Shown here piece after piece: positions 48,101-63,775 of a DNA stretch of 64,000 nucleotides. A model generated the notes under the pieces. That model was not told the DNA's origin. It saw only the letters and a list, made by a program, of their open reading frames with translations, and made no database searches. Every line of letters begins with the position of its first letter. Positions within the stretch are counted from its first letter, which is position 1. Both the position numbers and the translations under genes were made by a program. The stretch lies in contig NC_074726.1 of assembly GCF_947242115.1 (NCBI RefSeq), positions 18,362,325 through 18,426,324 of the forward strand, in the 5' to 3' direction. The DNA is from Biomphalaria glabrata. Taxonomy: Eukaryota > Mollusca > Gastropoda > Planorbidae.

Positions 48101-50714
48101 GATTTTAACGATGAGTCCTGTAGGATTGAACTGGGGACTAGATTGAAACTATGAGTCCTGTAGGATTGAACTGGGGACTAGATTTTAACTATGAGTCCTG
48201 TAGGATTGAACTGGGGATTAGATTGAAACTATGAGTCCTGTAGGATTGAACTGGGGACTAGATTTTAACGATGAGTCCTGTAGGATTGAACTGGGGATTA
48301 GATTTTAACTATGAGTCCTGTAGGATTGAACTGGGGACTAGATTGAAACTATGAGTCCTGTAGGATTGAACTGGGGACTAGATTTTAACTATGAGTCCTG
48401 TAGGATTGAACTGGGAATTAGATTTTAACTATGAGTCCTGTAGGATTGAACTGGGGACTAGATTGAAACTATGAGTCCTGTATTTTTGAACTGGGGACTA
48501 GATTTTAACTATGAGTCCTGTAGGATTGAACTGGGGACTAGATTTTAACTATGAGTCATGTAGGATTGAACTGGGGACTAGATTTTAACTATGAGTACTG
48601 TAGGATTGAACTGGGGACTAGATGTAAACTTTTGGGAGCAAAATAAAAGAAATACAATGAAAGCCTAATGGAAGGAGCCAGAAGGACTCAAAAGTTATTT
48701 GTTTTTATTATGGAGACCACAAGGAGACCACAAGAACTTCAAGAAAATATTTTTGTTATGATGTTGCCGGTAGATTGGAGACAAACTTTGAAAACTTTTA
48801 TCTCATTGTTACGACATAAGCCAGTATCTCATTGTTACAACATTAGTGAGTATCTCAATGTTACGACATTAGTGAGAATATCATTGTAACGTCATTATTG
48901 AGTATTTCATTGTTATGACATAAGTGAGTATCTCAATGTTATGACATTAGTGTGTATATTGTTACGAATCTCCCTATCCAGGCTCTCTGCAAGCTGCACC
49001 ATACACCACCAACTTAAAGAACTTGACAACTCAGGGCTCCAAAGTAACCTAACACTTTAATAGTTGAATAAATAACAGCCAATACTGTACAATTGGCAAC
49101 ACGTACACTGTACAAATATCTCTCCGATAACACCGTTCCGAAGTATCAACTCTTGCACTGGCCTCTTTGTCTCGCCTCGGACTTGTACTGGGTTCAACAG
49201 TTCAGGACTGACTTCACACACTAGGCTCGTTGTGTCGGACTCGATCGCAGACCAAGATCAAGACGCCAGTCGTCTCAACTGTACTTGACAGTACTCCGCA
49301 CTGAACCGTCGTAATGCTCCGTACAGAACCACACCGTTGAACTGTGCTGTAGTCGACCGTGTTCTGAGCCCTGTCGTGAACCTTCTCTCGTGAACCTTCT
49401 GTCGTGAACATTGCTGTATTGAGCCCCTTTTCTCGACCTTCTTGACTGGGACACCTCCGCTGTTATATAGGGTCCCTACTGGCCTTCTCGAACCGGACAG
49501 AACGCCGCTCGACGTTTCTAGGTGGTCAGATGACTACAACTCTCGTGACGCTCCTCTGCTCTGTTCACGACGGCGATCCTTCCCGAACCGTCCTGTTGAC
49601 ACTCGACTCGGCTTACCGTCGTAGCTCGTCAAGGTTGACCGCTCGTCTAGCGCTGGCCTGGGGCGATTTGCGTCGGCTGACTACACACACACCACTACCC
49701 CCATCTGTGCCACCACCAGGTTTATAACAATATCATTGTTACGACATTAGTGAGTATCTCATTATTATGACATAAGTATCTCAATGTTACGACATAAGTA
49801 TGTCATTGTTACGACATTAGTGAGTATATCATTGTTACTACATTAGTGAATATCTCAATGTTACGACATAAGTGAGTTTGTCATTGTTACGACATTAGTG
49901 AGTTTGTCATTGTTACGACATATCATTTTTAGGACATTAGTGAGTATGTCATTGTTAGGATATAAGTGAGTATATCATTGTTATGGCATTAGTTAGTATC
50001 TCAATGTTACGACATAAGTAAGAATGTCATTGTTACGACATTAGTGAATATGTAATTGTTACATGAGTGAGTATCTCATTGTTACGACATTAGTGAGTAT
50101 CTCATTTTTACGACATTAGTGAGTATCTCATTGTTACGACATTAGTGAGTATTTCATTGTTACGACATTAGTGAGTATATCATTTTTATGACATTAGTGG
50201 GTATCTCATTGTTACGACATTAGTGAGTATTTCATTGTTACGACATTAGTGAGTATATCATTTTTATGACATTAGTGGGTATATCATTTTTATGACATTA
50301 GTGAGTATATCATTTTTATGACATTAGTGGGTATCTCATTGTTGCGACATTAGTGAGTATCTCATTGTTACGACATTAGTGAGTATATCATTTTTATGAC
50401 ATTAGTGGGTATCTCATTGTTGCGACATTAGTGAGTATCTCATTGTTACGACATTAGTGAGTATCTCATGGTTTTTATAAAAAACGTTTGAAACGTTCCT
50501 AAAGATTTTCCAATTAAAAAGAAACTAAAAAGAAACTAAAAAGAAACCCTGTCACTATTTACCTGTCACACATTAATGGCGTATTGTAGTAAGTTCTTCC
50601 ATCAGAAGACACGTAAGTATTTAACATAGCACCATGTGAACATTGAACTGACCACGTTACTACCACAATAAACAAGGTCGCTAGTGACCTCAGGTGGTGA
50701 CCACTTTTCTTCAT
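26011..50714 (-). CDS. Gene A: secreted, catalytically incomplete trypsin-like serine protease homologue (8 exons, 401 aa)
   Basis: Complete gene rebuilt by eye. Exons in coding order: 50563-50714, 47280-47389, 45912-46169, 41890-42085, 37607-37671, 37285-37449, 33898-34028, 26011-26139. They sum to 1206 nt, all borders are GT/AG and the frame stays open to TAA. Residues 1-29 are a signal peptide. Residues 30-100 form an eight-Cys module (one Cys, then CC, CC, CxC, C). About 100-170 is a Thr/Ser/Pro mucin-like linker. KR180/V181-LNG resembles the S1 activation site, and 181-401 is the chymotrypsin-like fold. Seen by alignment to S1: Cys42/Cys58 are kept but His57 is Ile229 (FLTAGIC). Asp102 is probably Asp264 (NDSAF). 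Asp194-Ser195 are present (GDSGAP, Ser362). The protein ends right after the last strand, without the usual C-terminal helix. Several NxT sites suggest N-glycosylation. Inferred role: secreted non-enzymatic binding or regulatory protein. The actual function is unknown. Confidence 0.85.
26505..26758 (+). repeat. 24 bp minisatellite, about 10 copies, arm 1 of an inverted pair
   Basis: Unit CCTAAACCTCTTATCAGCTC + ATGA in intron 7 of gene A. It is the reverse complement of the unit at 27008-28012. Confidence 0.93.
27008..28012 (-). repeat. 24 bp minisatellite, about 42 copies, inverted relative to 26505-26758
   Basis: Unit GAGCTAATAAGAGGTTTAGG + TCAT with many 1-3 bp variants (TAGTCATGAGC, TAGGTAATGAGC, TTGGTCATAAGC). 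Confidence 0.94.
30700..31375 (+). repeat. About 97 bp tandem repeats inside the nested element, 7 copies
   Basis: Each unit has GAGAATGCGTTTCTGCAGTG, AAGCAAGAAAACGCTT and the palindrome TCGGGGCTTCGCCCCGA, a strong stem-loop. The inverted relative at 34160-34260 keeps one unit. Confidence 0.9.
31510..31552 (+). repeat. Short telomere-like tract
   Basis: Four to five TTAGGG units in two clusters, beside (GT)n/(GC)n repeats, near the right end of the nested element. Confidence 0.7.
33898..34028 (-). CDS. Gene A exon 7
   Basis: 131 nt, acceptor TTTTCCAG, donor TTG/GTAAGT in phase 0. It encodes [12 protein letters not shown] and [15 protein letters not shown]. The two Cys and the STSG..V.C pattern are shared with genes B and C. 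This is the S1 region just before the nucleophile loop. Confidence 0.85.
34150..35803 (-). mobile_element. Second copy of the non-autonomous hAT-like element, inverted and truncated
   Basis: Reverse complement of 29247 to about 30780: ends GGATCCGCCAGTG at 35803, with matching GGGGGCGATTGCATGTATCG and ATAGTTTGTGAGTAAATTAG blocks. The inner end stops after one 97 bp unit, so the far terminus is missing. It sits in intron 6 of gene A, in a LINE relic that resumes at 35804. Confidence 0.8.
35804..36745 (-). mobile_element. Degenerate LINE (reverse transcriptase), minus strand
   Basis: Minus-strand frames read [20 protein letters not shown] (RT domain), [28 protein letters not shown] and [20 protein letters not shown], in the order of an RTE/L1-like non-LTR polymerase. 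Frames are interrupted many times. The 3' end is cut by the hAT-like copy at 35803. Confidence 0.8.
37285..37449 (-). CDS. Gene A exon 6: Asp102 region
   Basis: 165 nt, acceptor TTGTTTAG, donor A/GTAAGG. It starts [14 protein letters not shown], where Asp264 is a plausible Asp102. It goes on to [13 protein letters not shown] and CRLVSYGIT, which resembles the S1 CxVSGWG strand. Confidence 0.85.
37607..37671 (-). CDS. Gene A exon 5
   Basis: 65 nt microexon encoding [20 protein letters not shown]. The same length and borders are seen in B and C (FDLQIGELKLPL, VEISIGNQNYPI). It corresponds to the stretch between the His57 and Asp102 regions. Confidence 0.85.
37862..38285 (+). mobile_element. 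SINE-like repeat, copy 2 (intron 4 of gene A)
   Basis: Same family as 24362-24804. Here the tRNA-like end is clearer: GAATGGTTAGTACGTCGGC (A-box-like), then GTGAGTTCGAATTCAGG (B-box-like) and a C/T run. Confidence 0.65.
38769..38965. mobile_element. hAT MITE, 197 bp
   Basis: Inverted ends CAGGGGTTCTCAACCT and AGGCTGAGAACCGCTG, internal GTCGCGACCCC, flanked by ACTTAACG (38761-38768) and ACTTGACG (38966-38973), 7 of 8 matching. This end type is known from non-autonomous hATs in many animals. Intron 4 of gene A. Confidence 0.88.
39283..40254. repeat. 44 bp minisatellite, about 22 copies
   Basis: Unit TATCAATGACCACATTCCTG + TCTGTCTCCAGACAAAGTAC + AAAC, with AAATC and ATATCCACATCC variants toward the right. 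Intron 4 of gene A. Confidence 0.95.
40258..40529. repeat. 27 bp minisatellite, 10 copies
   Basis: Unit GATTGTTATTAAGATATGGC + TGAGTGT, nearly identical copies. It follows the 44 bp array directly and abuts the hAT relic. Confidence 0.95.
40530..41751 (-). mobile_element. hAT transposon relic (GTF2IRD2/ZBED-like transposase)
   Basis: Minus-strand frames read [20 protein letters not shown], then [34 protein letters not shown] and [10 protein letters not shown], as in SCAND3/ZBED/GTF2IRD2-type hAT transposases. The upstream end on the minus strand has GGGGTAGGCAACCTGCGGA and GAGCCACATGTAGCTCTTTG, the usual terminus of this group. At least one frame change and no second terminus; it stops at the 27 bp array. 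A dead copy. Confidence 0.82.
41890..42085 (-). CDS. Gene A exon 4: activation site and His57 region of the S1 domain
   Basis: 196 nt, acceptor TTTCCAG, donor CA/GTAAGT. It encodes [11 protein letters not shown], a conserved NITI strand, [20 protein letters not shown] and TAGIC. The S1 motif TAAHC has its His replaced by Ile. The Cys before KR may bridge to the Cys in exon 6, as Cys1-Cys122 does in chymotrypsin. Confidence 0.85.
42160..44115. repeat. 22/26 bp minisatellite, about 85 copies
   Basis: Units TAGACTAGAACAACATCAAA + AG, and the same with an extra AAGT (26 bp). Runs such as three GACTGGAAC units recur about 670 bp apart, so a block was duplicated. Intron 3 of gene A, starting about 75 nt from exon 4. 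Confidence 0.95.
44525..44835 (-). mobile_element. Partial interspersed repeat copies (GCAGGGCC family)
   Basis: TTTCATAGGACCCGC, AATTATTAAATTAAACCAT and TTTCCCGCGCCCTCCTG appear, with the inner part present twice (44600-44700 and 44708-44830). Intron 3 of gene A; 44120-44525 shows nothing else. Confidence 0.55.
45055..45853. repeat. 23/25 bp minisatellite, about 33 copies
   Basis: Unit AGAAGTAGACACAGAACACT + ATC, alternating with ACACACTATC (25 bp). It ends about 60 nt from the gene A exon 3 donor. Confidence 0.95.
45912..46169 (-). CDS. Gene A exon 3: end of Cys module plus mucin-like Thr linker
   Basis: 258 nt, acceptor CTTTTCAG, donor T/GTAAGT. It encodes [11 protein letters not shown], then about 60 residues that are mostly Thr with Ser and Pro, then QPRIAS. 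Dense Thr suggests O-glycosylation. The linker length varies between paralogues (165, 258 and 243 nt exons), as expected for a trinucleotide-rich tract. Confidence 0.85.
46903..47138 (+). mobile_element. tRNA-derived SINE
   Basis: Head GAAGCGTGGTCGAGAGGCTT (A box), GAGGTTTGACACCCGACTC (B box), then CAAATGAGATAGGACC and an end AGCGCTATATAAAAGC followed by (ATA)n. Intron 2 of gene A. 46170-46900 upstream shows no other feature. Confidence 0.8.
47280..47389 (-). CDS. Gene A exon 2: CC...CC part of the Cys module
   Basis: 110 nt, acceptor CTCTTAG, donor A/GTAATG. It encodes [20 protein letters not shown] followed by TRNNCC. The exon has the same length and the pattern SYTSRD.K.CCYL..TRN.CC in gene B. 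Confidence 0.85.
47738..48628. repeat. 40 bp minisatellite, about 22 copies
   Basis: Unit TAACTATGAGTCCTGTAGGA + TTGAACTGGGGACTAGATTT, with TTTT/TGAA and ACTA/ATTA variants. Intron 1 of gene A. Confidence 0.95.
48785..50470. repeat. 26 bp minisatellite split by an LTR
   Basis: Unit ATTGTTACGACATTAGTGAG + TATCTC, diverged. It runs on both sides of the LTR at 48960-49729. Intron 1 of gene A, ending about 90 nt from the exon 1 donor. Confidence 0.93.
48960..49729 (-). mobile_element. Solo LTR of a retrotransposon (fossil), probably Gypsy-like
   Basis: 770 bp with TGTTA/TAACA ends and ATAT on both sides (48956-48959, 49730-49733), a likely target duplication. It is GC-richer than its surroundings. 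Read on the minus strand it ends ATTCGTAACA, common for Gypsy LTRs, and has a TATA-like CCCTATATAACAGC. No internal coding region, so it is a solo LTR left by recombination. Age cannot be told from one LTR; the intact ends suggest it is not very old. Confidence 0.72.
50563..50714 (-). CDS. Gene A exon 1: signal peptide and start of Cys module
   Basis: ATG at 50714-50712 opens a hydrophobic leader ([13 protein letters not shown]), then [12 protein letters not shown] and one Cys. The donor is AG/GTAAAT, phase 2. Gene B exon 1 shares NTYV..DGR.YY and the Cys at the same spacing. Confidence 0.85.
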
Positions 50715-51439
50715 TTTGTTTTCTCTGAAACTTTTCAACTGAATTAAATTTATGTTTAGAAAAAGACGTAGAATAATTATTTAAAATAACTGTTAATTAA
50801 TAGCTATTGGTCTAACAAAATATAGGAAGTCAAATATGGATACAAACATTGACTTGACAGAATATCTTGTCTAGTAGTAACACACTGACTAATGACCGAG
50901 AGGAAACTGCTTTTGTTGTCAATTGAGCACACGATACATTTAGAACCTCCAGTCTACTAGTCTTTCTTATTTGTACAACTCCCAGGTTTCTGAGTTTTTT
51001 TCTTTCTTTTTCAAGTTTGAAATGCGCCTCTCCAACGAACTCCTTCAAACAGACGACAGCACTTCCACCAGAGGGCAGTATTGATGTTTCTACACCCGAC
51101 TGAAGTTCATTTACTTTCGCTTTGAACAACCAAAAAATGTCCAATTTTTTTTTTTTTTGAGTTAACTAAAGAAACTGTTTAACATTTTAATTATGCGTCA
51201 CAACTGGATCAATATTGACCTACTTCTAAGGTACACATCTGAAATGGAACTTTATTTACAATTACAATGGAACGCAAACTCAAATGAAAAGGAAAGAAAT
51301 GGCCAGCTAGTGCGTGCTTTGTTATTATTTAAATATTATTTGTTTTTGACTTCATGGTGACATTACTTTGAAGTATAAAGGACATAACTTTAATATATTA
51401 TTGACGTAACTTTTGTTTATTAATGACATAACCTTACTG

Positions 51440-51600
51440 CATTTTGACATAACTTTGACATAATTGTCAAGTATTAGTGACATAACTTTAATGTATTGGT
51501 GACATAACTTTAATGTATTAGTGACATAACTTTAATGTATTAGTGACATAACTTTAATGTATTAGTGACATAGCTTTAATGTATTAGTGACATAACATTA
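51440..51600. repeat. 22 bp tandem repeat, about 7 copies
   Basis: Unit TAACTTTAATGTATTAGTGA + CA, intergenic between C and A. 50715-51440 has no recognised feature; 51600-52090 is C/T-rich with nothing recognised. Confidence 0.9.
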
Positions 51601-52094
51601 ACAGATTTCAAGCTTAAATCTAGAGTTACTCAAAGTTAACCTTGACATTTATTGTATTACTCATGATGTTTCCCTTTTTTTTATCTTCGTTTTTTTTTTC
51701 AAAACTTTAATTAGCTTAGTGCCCCCTCCCCCCCCCCCCCGCATTACATTCAGCTGAAACCCGAATGCCCTCCTTCACCTCATTACAGTTAGAAATGTTT
51801 CCTCCCTCCACACTCCCTCCTCACTTTCCTCCCCTCTCCACTCCCTCTGCACAAGTGACATCACAAACAGTGTCCCCATGTGGACCCCTACTTCCCTGAG
51901 AACTAACGGTTGTTAGCCACTTGAACACATGACTTTCCTTGGACCGACAGAGAAGAGCTGGCTCCTGTCTGGTTGATTGCTGATTCGTTGATAGATGTTA
52001 CCTGGCTAACTTTCCACCCAAGTTTTAATCACCTTGCCATGTCTCACCCCTTCTTTCCTTCCCCCTTTCTCCGGCGGGGGGGGGGGGGGGGAAA

Positions 52095-52700
52095 CACTAA
52101 ATAGCAGGGCCGGACTTAACCATTGTGGGGCCCTAAGCAAAACGGATTTCGCGGGCCCAGTTTGGATAGGGATACGGATAATAAATGAAAATTGAGAGTT
52201 TGTATTAGAAAATAAATTCGTCTTTGCATTTTATTCATTTTTTACTACGTACAGAACTACTTTACGGCCCATGCGTGTAGCGAAGTCATGCATTATGTCA
52301 TAAGAATTCTATTTCCTACATAGATCACGCCCAATAGCAAAAATTACCAAATGTTTCAATCTATCTTCTAGAATTATTCACCTCAACTAATTCTTCTTTT
52401 GTTTGAGGCGCGAGAAGCTTCTTTTTTCCAGATTCCACAATTAAGGGTATTGTATAATGCCATTTTTTTATCGCGCGTAGAATTGGTATTTGTCCATATT
52501 GAATGACACCCAAAGGGAAAATTATTGTATAAGTTTTCAAGACATTTTAATAATTTCCTAAGATTTCAAAGACCTTTTCGTATATCTTTCAATTTCAGGA
52601 GATTTCCAGGATCGGTGGGCCTATGAAAGTGGTCGCATAGGTTGCAATGGCCTAATGGCCCTGCAAAATAGCGGCGTATGCTACGTCGCAGGTCTCTATA
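52095..52700 (+). mobile_element. Interspersed repeat copy (GCAGGGCC family), intergenic
   Basis: Starts CACTAAATAGCAGGGCCGGA and ends GGCCCTGCAAAATAGCGGCG. The best-preserved copy, collinear with 21890-22550 including GTGTAGCGAAGTCATGCA. Confidence 0.65.
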
Positions 52701-53069
52701 TATATAATTCTCTACGTCGCCAACCATGCGGGACACGCACGCACGCCGACTCTCTAAACCTCAATGAAAAGTCATGGAAGATAGCTCTTTTAATTATGCA
52801 AGTCGGACTAGAGTTATCCCACATAACTTTCGCGGCGACAGAGAGCGAGGATCAGAAAAAAAAAGGGGGGGGGGGGAGAACAACTAATCTTTCTCTTTAT
52901 ATTCTATATTTGATTACATTTATGTGTGTATTGTTTACGCATGTAAATATCTGGTGTCATTAAAATAGTTGCATGTTTTTTTTGTAGCTTTGTTTTGATT
53001 TTGCCCCTTCGTATTGCTTTTCGTTTCCTAACCATAGCAACCGCTTCACATATATTTCTTGGAGTCATC

Positions 53070-53276
53070 AGATCTTTCAATGTAGTCAAAATTCCTTCAT
53101 CAGGTAACTGTTTATTTCTTATCAGTCGCATGTTCCTGGAAAATGTCATCGACGAAAATGTTGCTCTCGAACTTCGCAAGATGGCTGTAAGCTTTGTTTG
53201 CGAACATTGGGATCACTATGGTGACGCCCTGTCCGTTGTTCTTACTCACGGAAGCACAGTCATACACTCTGCTTGA
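53070..53276 (+). pseudogene. OTU-like cysteine protease fragment
   Basis: The + frame has IPSSGNCLF followed by LRKMAVSFVCEHWDHYGD. OTU domains have DGNCLF with the catalytic Cys and then an LR..xV helix about 30 residues later. Only about 65 residues remain, with no upstream or downstream partner, so it is probably a scrap of a mobile element or retrocopy. Confidence 0.4.
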
Positions 53277-53552
53277 CAATACGCTGCCTACATGAATACT
53301 TCCGGTGTTTATGGTGGCGATGTCTCAAGTACTTCCCGCTACTATCAATATTCACTTCCGAGAATGCATTCCCTACAAGCTAGATCTAGATCTATTGTAT
53401 TATATACATATAGATAGACAAGTAATTTTTACGTCGTTAGCGAATATCGTTACGCAAGAGTAGATCTAGATCTATGTTTTTTTTTTATTGTTGCCTTTTA
53501 AAATCTTTGTTGCACATTATGCCTTGTCAAGTAAGAACATGGAAACGAACCT

Positions 53553-54024
53553 GGGTTGTTCTTAGTTCCTATACCTGATATGTAATACTTAAACAGCAGC
53601 TTCTTAAGTGTTCTTAGTTCCTATACCTGATATGTAATCATTAAACAACAGCTTCTTAAGTGTTCTTAGTTCCTATACCTGATATGTAATCATTATACAA
53701 CAGCTTCTTAAGTGTTCTTAGTTCCTATACCTGATATGTAATCATTAAACAACAGCTTCTTAAGTGTTCTTAGATCCTATACCTGATATGTAATCATTAA
53801 ACAACAGCTTCTTAAGTGTTCTTAGTTCCTATACCTGATATGTAATCATTAAACAACAGCTTCTTAAGTGTTCTTAGATCCTATACCTGATATGTAATCA
53901 TTAAACAACAGCTTCTTAAGTGTTCTTAGTTCCTACACCTGATATGTAATCATTAAACAACAGCTTCTTAAGTGTTCTTAGTTCCTATACCTGATATGTA
54001 ATCATTAAACAACAGCTTCTTAAG
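53553..54024. repeat. 52 bp minisatellite, 9 copies
   Basis: Unit TTCTTAGTTCCTATACCTGA + TATGTAATCATTAAACAACA + GCTTCTTAAGTG. Confidence 0.95.
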
Positions 54025-54069
54025 AATATTGTATATAGAAATCAAATACCTTTATATATTATATGACAG

Positions 54070-54170
54070 AATTTAGGTCATTGGTTAATATGCAAGACTG
54101 AATGCATGACGCTTAGGACGTAATCATCTTCTTTTTTGAAATTATATAAGATAAGACAAGATATATAAAT
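54070..54170 (+). mobile_element. 5'-truncated LINE 3' end, same family as 58410-59578
   Basis: TTTAGGTCATTGGTTAATAT, GAATGCATGACGC, TAGGACGTAA and CATCTTCTTTTTTGAA match 59482-59578. Only the 3' end is present, typical of target-primed insertion that stopped early. Confidence 0.8.
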
Positions 54171-54544
54171 CTGTGATTTTATGTTATATAACTTTCGTAG
54201 CTTCTTTTATAGAAAATTAAGTAATTTTTTTTTAACTAAAGCATTGGGCTATTTGCGCATGACACATATAATTTTTACTTGCAGCAACATAGCCCACTGT
54301 ACAATTGCAACATTTTTTAGTTTGAATAGAACAGTTGGAAATAGAAAACTTTATTACATAATTTTGAAACGATTTCAGATAGTTAAAGGAGTGAAGCATA
54401 ATACTTGAAAAGGGAGCAACCTATATAATAAGTTCTTACAATACATTAATTTATTAAGGATAACAAAGATGTCCCTCATCCACAAACTTTACCCAGAGTC
54501 ACGACACCTTGCAAAGTCTATTCTTGAAACACTTCACCGTGCTA

Positions 54545-54970
54545 AAACTTCTTTCATCCCAACCAAACTGATGATTACAAAACACGCCCCCAATCAATAA
54601 ATTGTACGTCTTTCATCCCAACCAAACTGATGATCACAAAACACGCCCCCTATCAATAAATTGTACGTCTTTCATCCCAACCAAACTGATGATCACAAAA
54701 CACGCCCCCTATCAATAAATTGTACGTCTTTCATCACAACCAAACTGATGATCACAAAACACGCCCCCTATCAATAAATTGTACGTCTTTCATCCCAACC
54801 AAACTGATGATCACAAAACACGCCCCCTATCAATAAATTGTACGTCTTTCATCACAACCAAACTGATGATCACAAAACACGCCCCCTATCAATAAATTGT
54901 ACGTCTTTCATCACAACCAAACTGATGATCACAAAACACGCCCCCTATCAATAAATTGTACGTCTTTCTA
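54545..54970. repeat. 59 bp minisatellite, about 7 copies
   Basis: Unit TCTTTCATCCCAACCAAACT + GATGATCACAAAACACGCCC + CCTATCAATAAATTGTACG, nearly identical copies. 54970-56150 holds no recognised gene. Confidence 0.95.
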
Positions 54971-56154
54971 AGTCAAGGCAACTCTCCCCTCCACCTCTCA
55001 CATCCTCCTTCCCTCCCCACCTTTCTCTAACGGCTTATATTCGTAGCGGGGAAATCTTGGGAACTTGCGACCAACTCAATAACTGGACATGTAACAGAAA
55101 TGCACTTTTGACTGGACATGCAAGATTGGAGACATTTTTTGGTAACAGTGGTTCTATAGATGACTGTAGACAATAAACCCAACCACCATAACTGGACATT
55201 CGTTTCTCTACGTCCCGTTATGATTCGTCAAACTAATATAACTTATCTTATGAAATACAGACGCTACGCCAATACAAGATAATTATTACGTTCTAGGCGT
55301 AATATAAATATAAACCTTATGTTATTTGTTAAAATCGCTTAGTGTATATAATAAGGCTTGTTTTCAAGTCCAAAGATCAATGAGGAGTGTAGTACCTCAC
55401 ATGGCCACATGGCCCCAGCCTCGACTTACATAGTTTGCCATACCTAACGCAAATATAACCACTATCCGCTTGTGGTCGATTTAGATTCTCTTTTTGCCAC
55501 CTACATCTGTCCTCGGCAGTGGATTTTCTTTTGGTCTTAAATGTGTATCCCGCGACATTGGAACTGAACTCCAGCTGTCTGTTCTGAAGTCTGTTCTGAA
55601 GTCTGTTCTGAAGTCACCTGCAGTCAGTTGCTCTCTCTTTTTTATGTCAGTTAAAGTAAGGTGGCGCCTAAGCTTGTTTTTAATGCGTTTCTGCCGGGGC
55701 ACCTCTGTTATGTCGACCATCTTTCAGCTCGTCTAAGAAAAACTGCCTTTAGCATACGTTCGAGCCCCATACAGAATACATACCCTTAGTGTAAATAGAG
55801 GATTGTAAATCACCAGCAGCATGGTATATGTGTTAATAGATTTAGATGATTTCATTATTACTCGAGTATTTGTTTAGTTTTATAAAGCCACGTCTGTAAA
55901 GTTGATGAAAGATAAAAGAATACCAAACACATTACAGACTCATACATTTGTGAAGTTAATATTATTGACATTTCATGCGACACACCTTTCTGTACACCAT
56001 AATAATATCGCTAATACAATTCACTTTGACAGCTGAACATTTACTTCGTAGAAATGACTTTGTTATTATGTTCTGTATGCATGTCTAGGTTTATAGAGAC
56101 ATGTACTCTATTCATTTAATTGGCTGAGTTCCTTCGATTAATCTACTACCAATG

Positions 56155-56335
56155 TGTATGAATGTGAACAAAACCGAATGGCGGACTTGGACTTTGCCGA
56201 TGATGTTGCACTACTCGGGGCTACAAATAAATGCATACAAGGAATGACGGAGAGCCTAGATAAAGAGGCAGCCAAAATTGGCCTCCGCTTAAACTTGGAT
56301 AAGACTAAAATTTTGCGAGTGGGATATAAGGCAAT
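56155..56335 (+). mobile_element. LINE reverse transcriptase fragment
   Basis: Reads RMADLDFADDVALLGATNKC and then LNLDKTKILRVG. FADD is the RT catalytic box. About 60 residues only, downstream of gene C. Confidence 0.75.
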
Positions 56336-56601
56336 CTTGTTTTCCAGAACATAAATCTTTAAGGACTATGTGCTGCTTATCAATCAGCTGTTTCCTGGTT
56401 GCAACAGCAGGGTCTGCGTAGACATTGAAATATTGCATTCATTCTTCTTTGACCTTTAAACTTGAGACTTATTAGTTGTGCTAGTCGTGTTTCATAGAGA
56501 GTGCGATAAAGTTTTGTAATCGAGTATATTTATGTCACAGCAAAGAAAAAACTACCATAAAGATACAAAGAACAAAATGATTCTTATTAAATGAAACTCA
56601 T

Positions 56602-56607
56602 TTTATT
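56602..56607 (-). terminator. Possible poly(A) signal of gene C
   Basis: AATAAA on the minus strand about 115 nt past the gene C stop, in AT-rich DNA. Confidence 0.4.
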
Positions 56608-56722
56608 TGTGTTTTGATTCCATGGCGTCAAAAGATAATCCTAAAGATACCTAATCCTAATCAAAATGACAAATATGTCTGAACCAAAGAAAAACTCAAG
56701 TCGATTCTTACAGAAGCTGTTC

Positions 56723-63372
<6,650 letters not shown>

Positions 63373-63592
63373 CTGAAAGAGACAACAAACAAAGCAAATA
63401 TTAGTTCATTGTTTTTCAACCTTCAAGTCTAGTGTAATAACATTTTCTTTCGTATAGACATTAAGTTTAGAAAACAAAATCTCGCACTTCAAATAGAAAC
63501 AAATGTGTTTTCAGATTCAATCGAGTAATATGCATACTTTGTACATGGTGGCTGCACTTATATCATCAGAAAGATATATATATATATATATA

Positions 63593-63775
63593 TATCACAG
63601 TAATTGTCTTCTGATAGAGACATTACACAGTAACTGTCTTCTGACAGATATAGCACACAGTAACTGGCTTCTGACAGACATCAGTTACTGTGTAACTGTT
63701 AGAAAACAGTTACTGTGTGATGTCTCTGTCAGAGGCCAGTTTCTGTGTGATGTCTGTTAGAAGTCAGTTACTGTC
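63593..63775. repeat. 33 bp repeats in both orientations (hairpin)
   Basis: Units with CACAGTAACTGTCTTCTGAC on the left half are followed by their reverse complements (TCAGAGGCCAGTTTCTGTGT) on the right half, centred near 63690. Preceded by (TA)n at 63570-63595. 63775-64000 shows nothing else. Confidence 0.85.

Noticed and set aside
50830-51144. 104-codon frame on the minus strand upstream of gene A
   Set aside because: No recognisable domain, signal peptide or paralogue at the equivalent place in gene B. It may be chance, though composition is not obviously repetitive.
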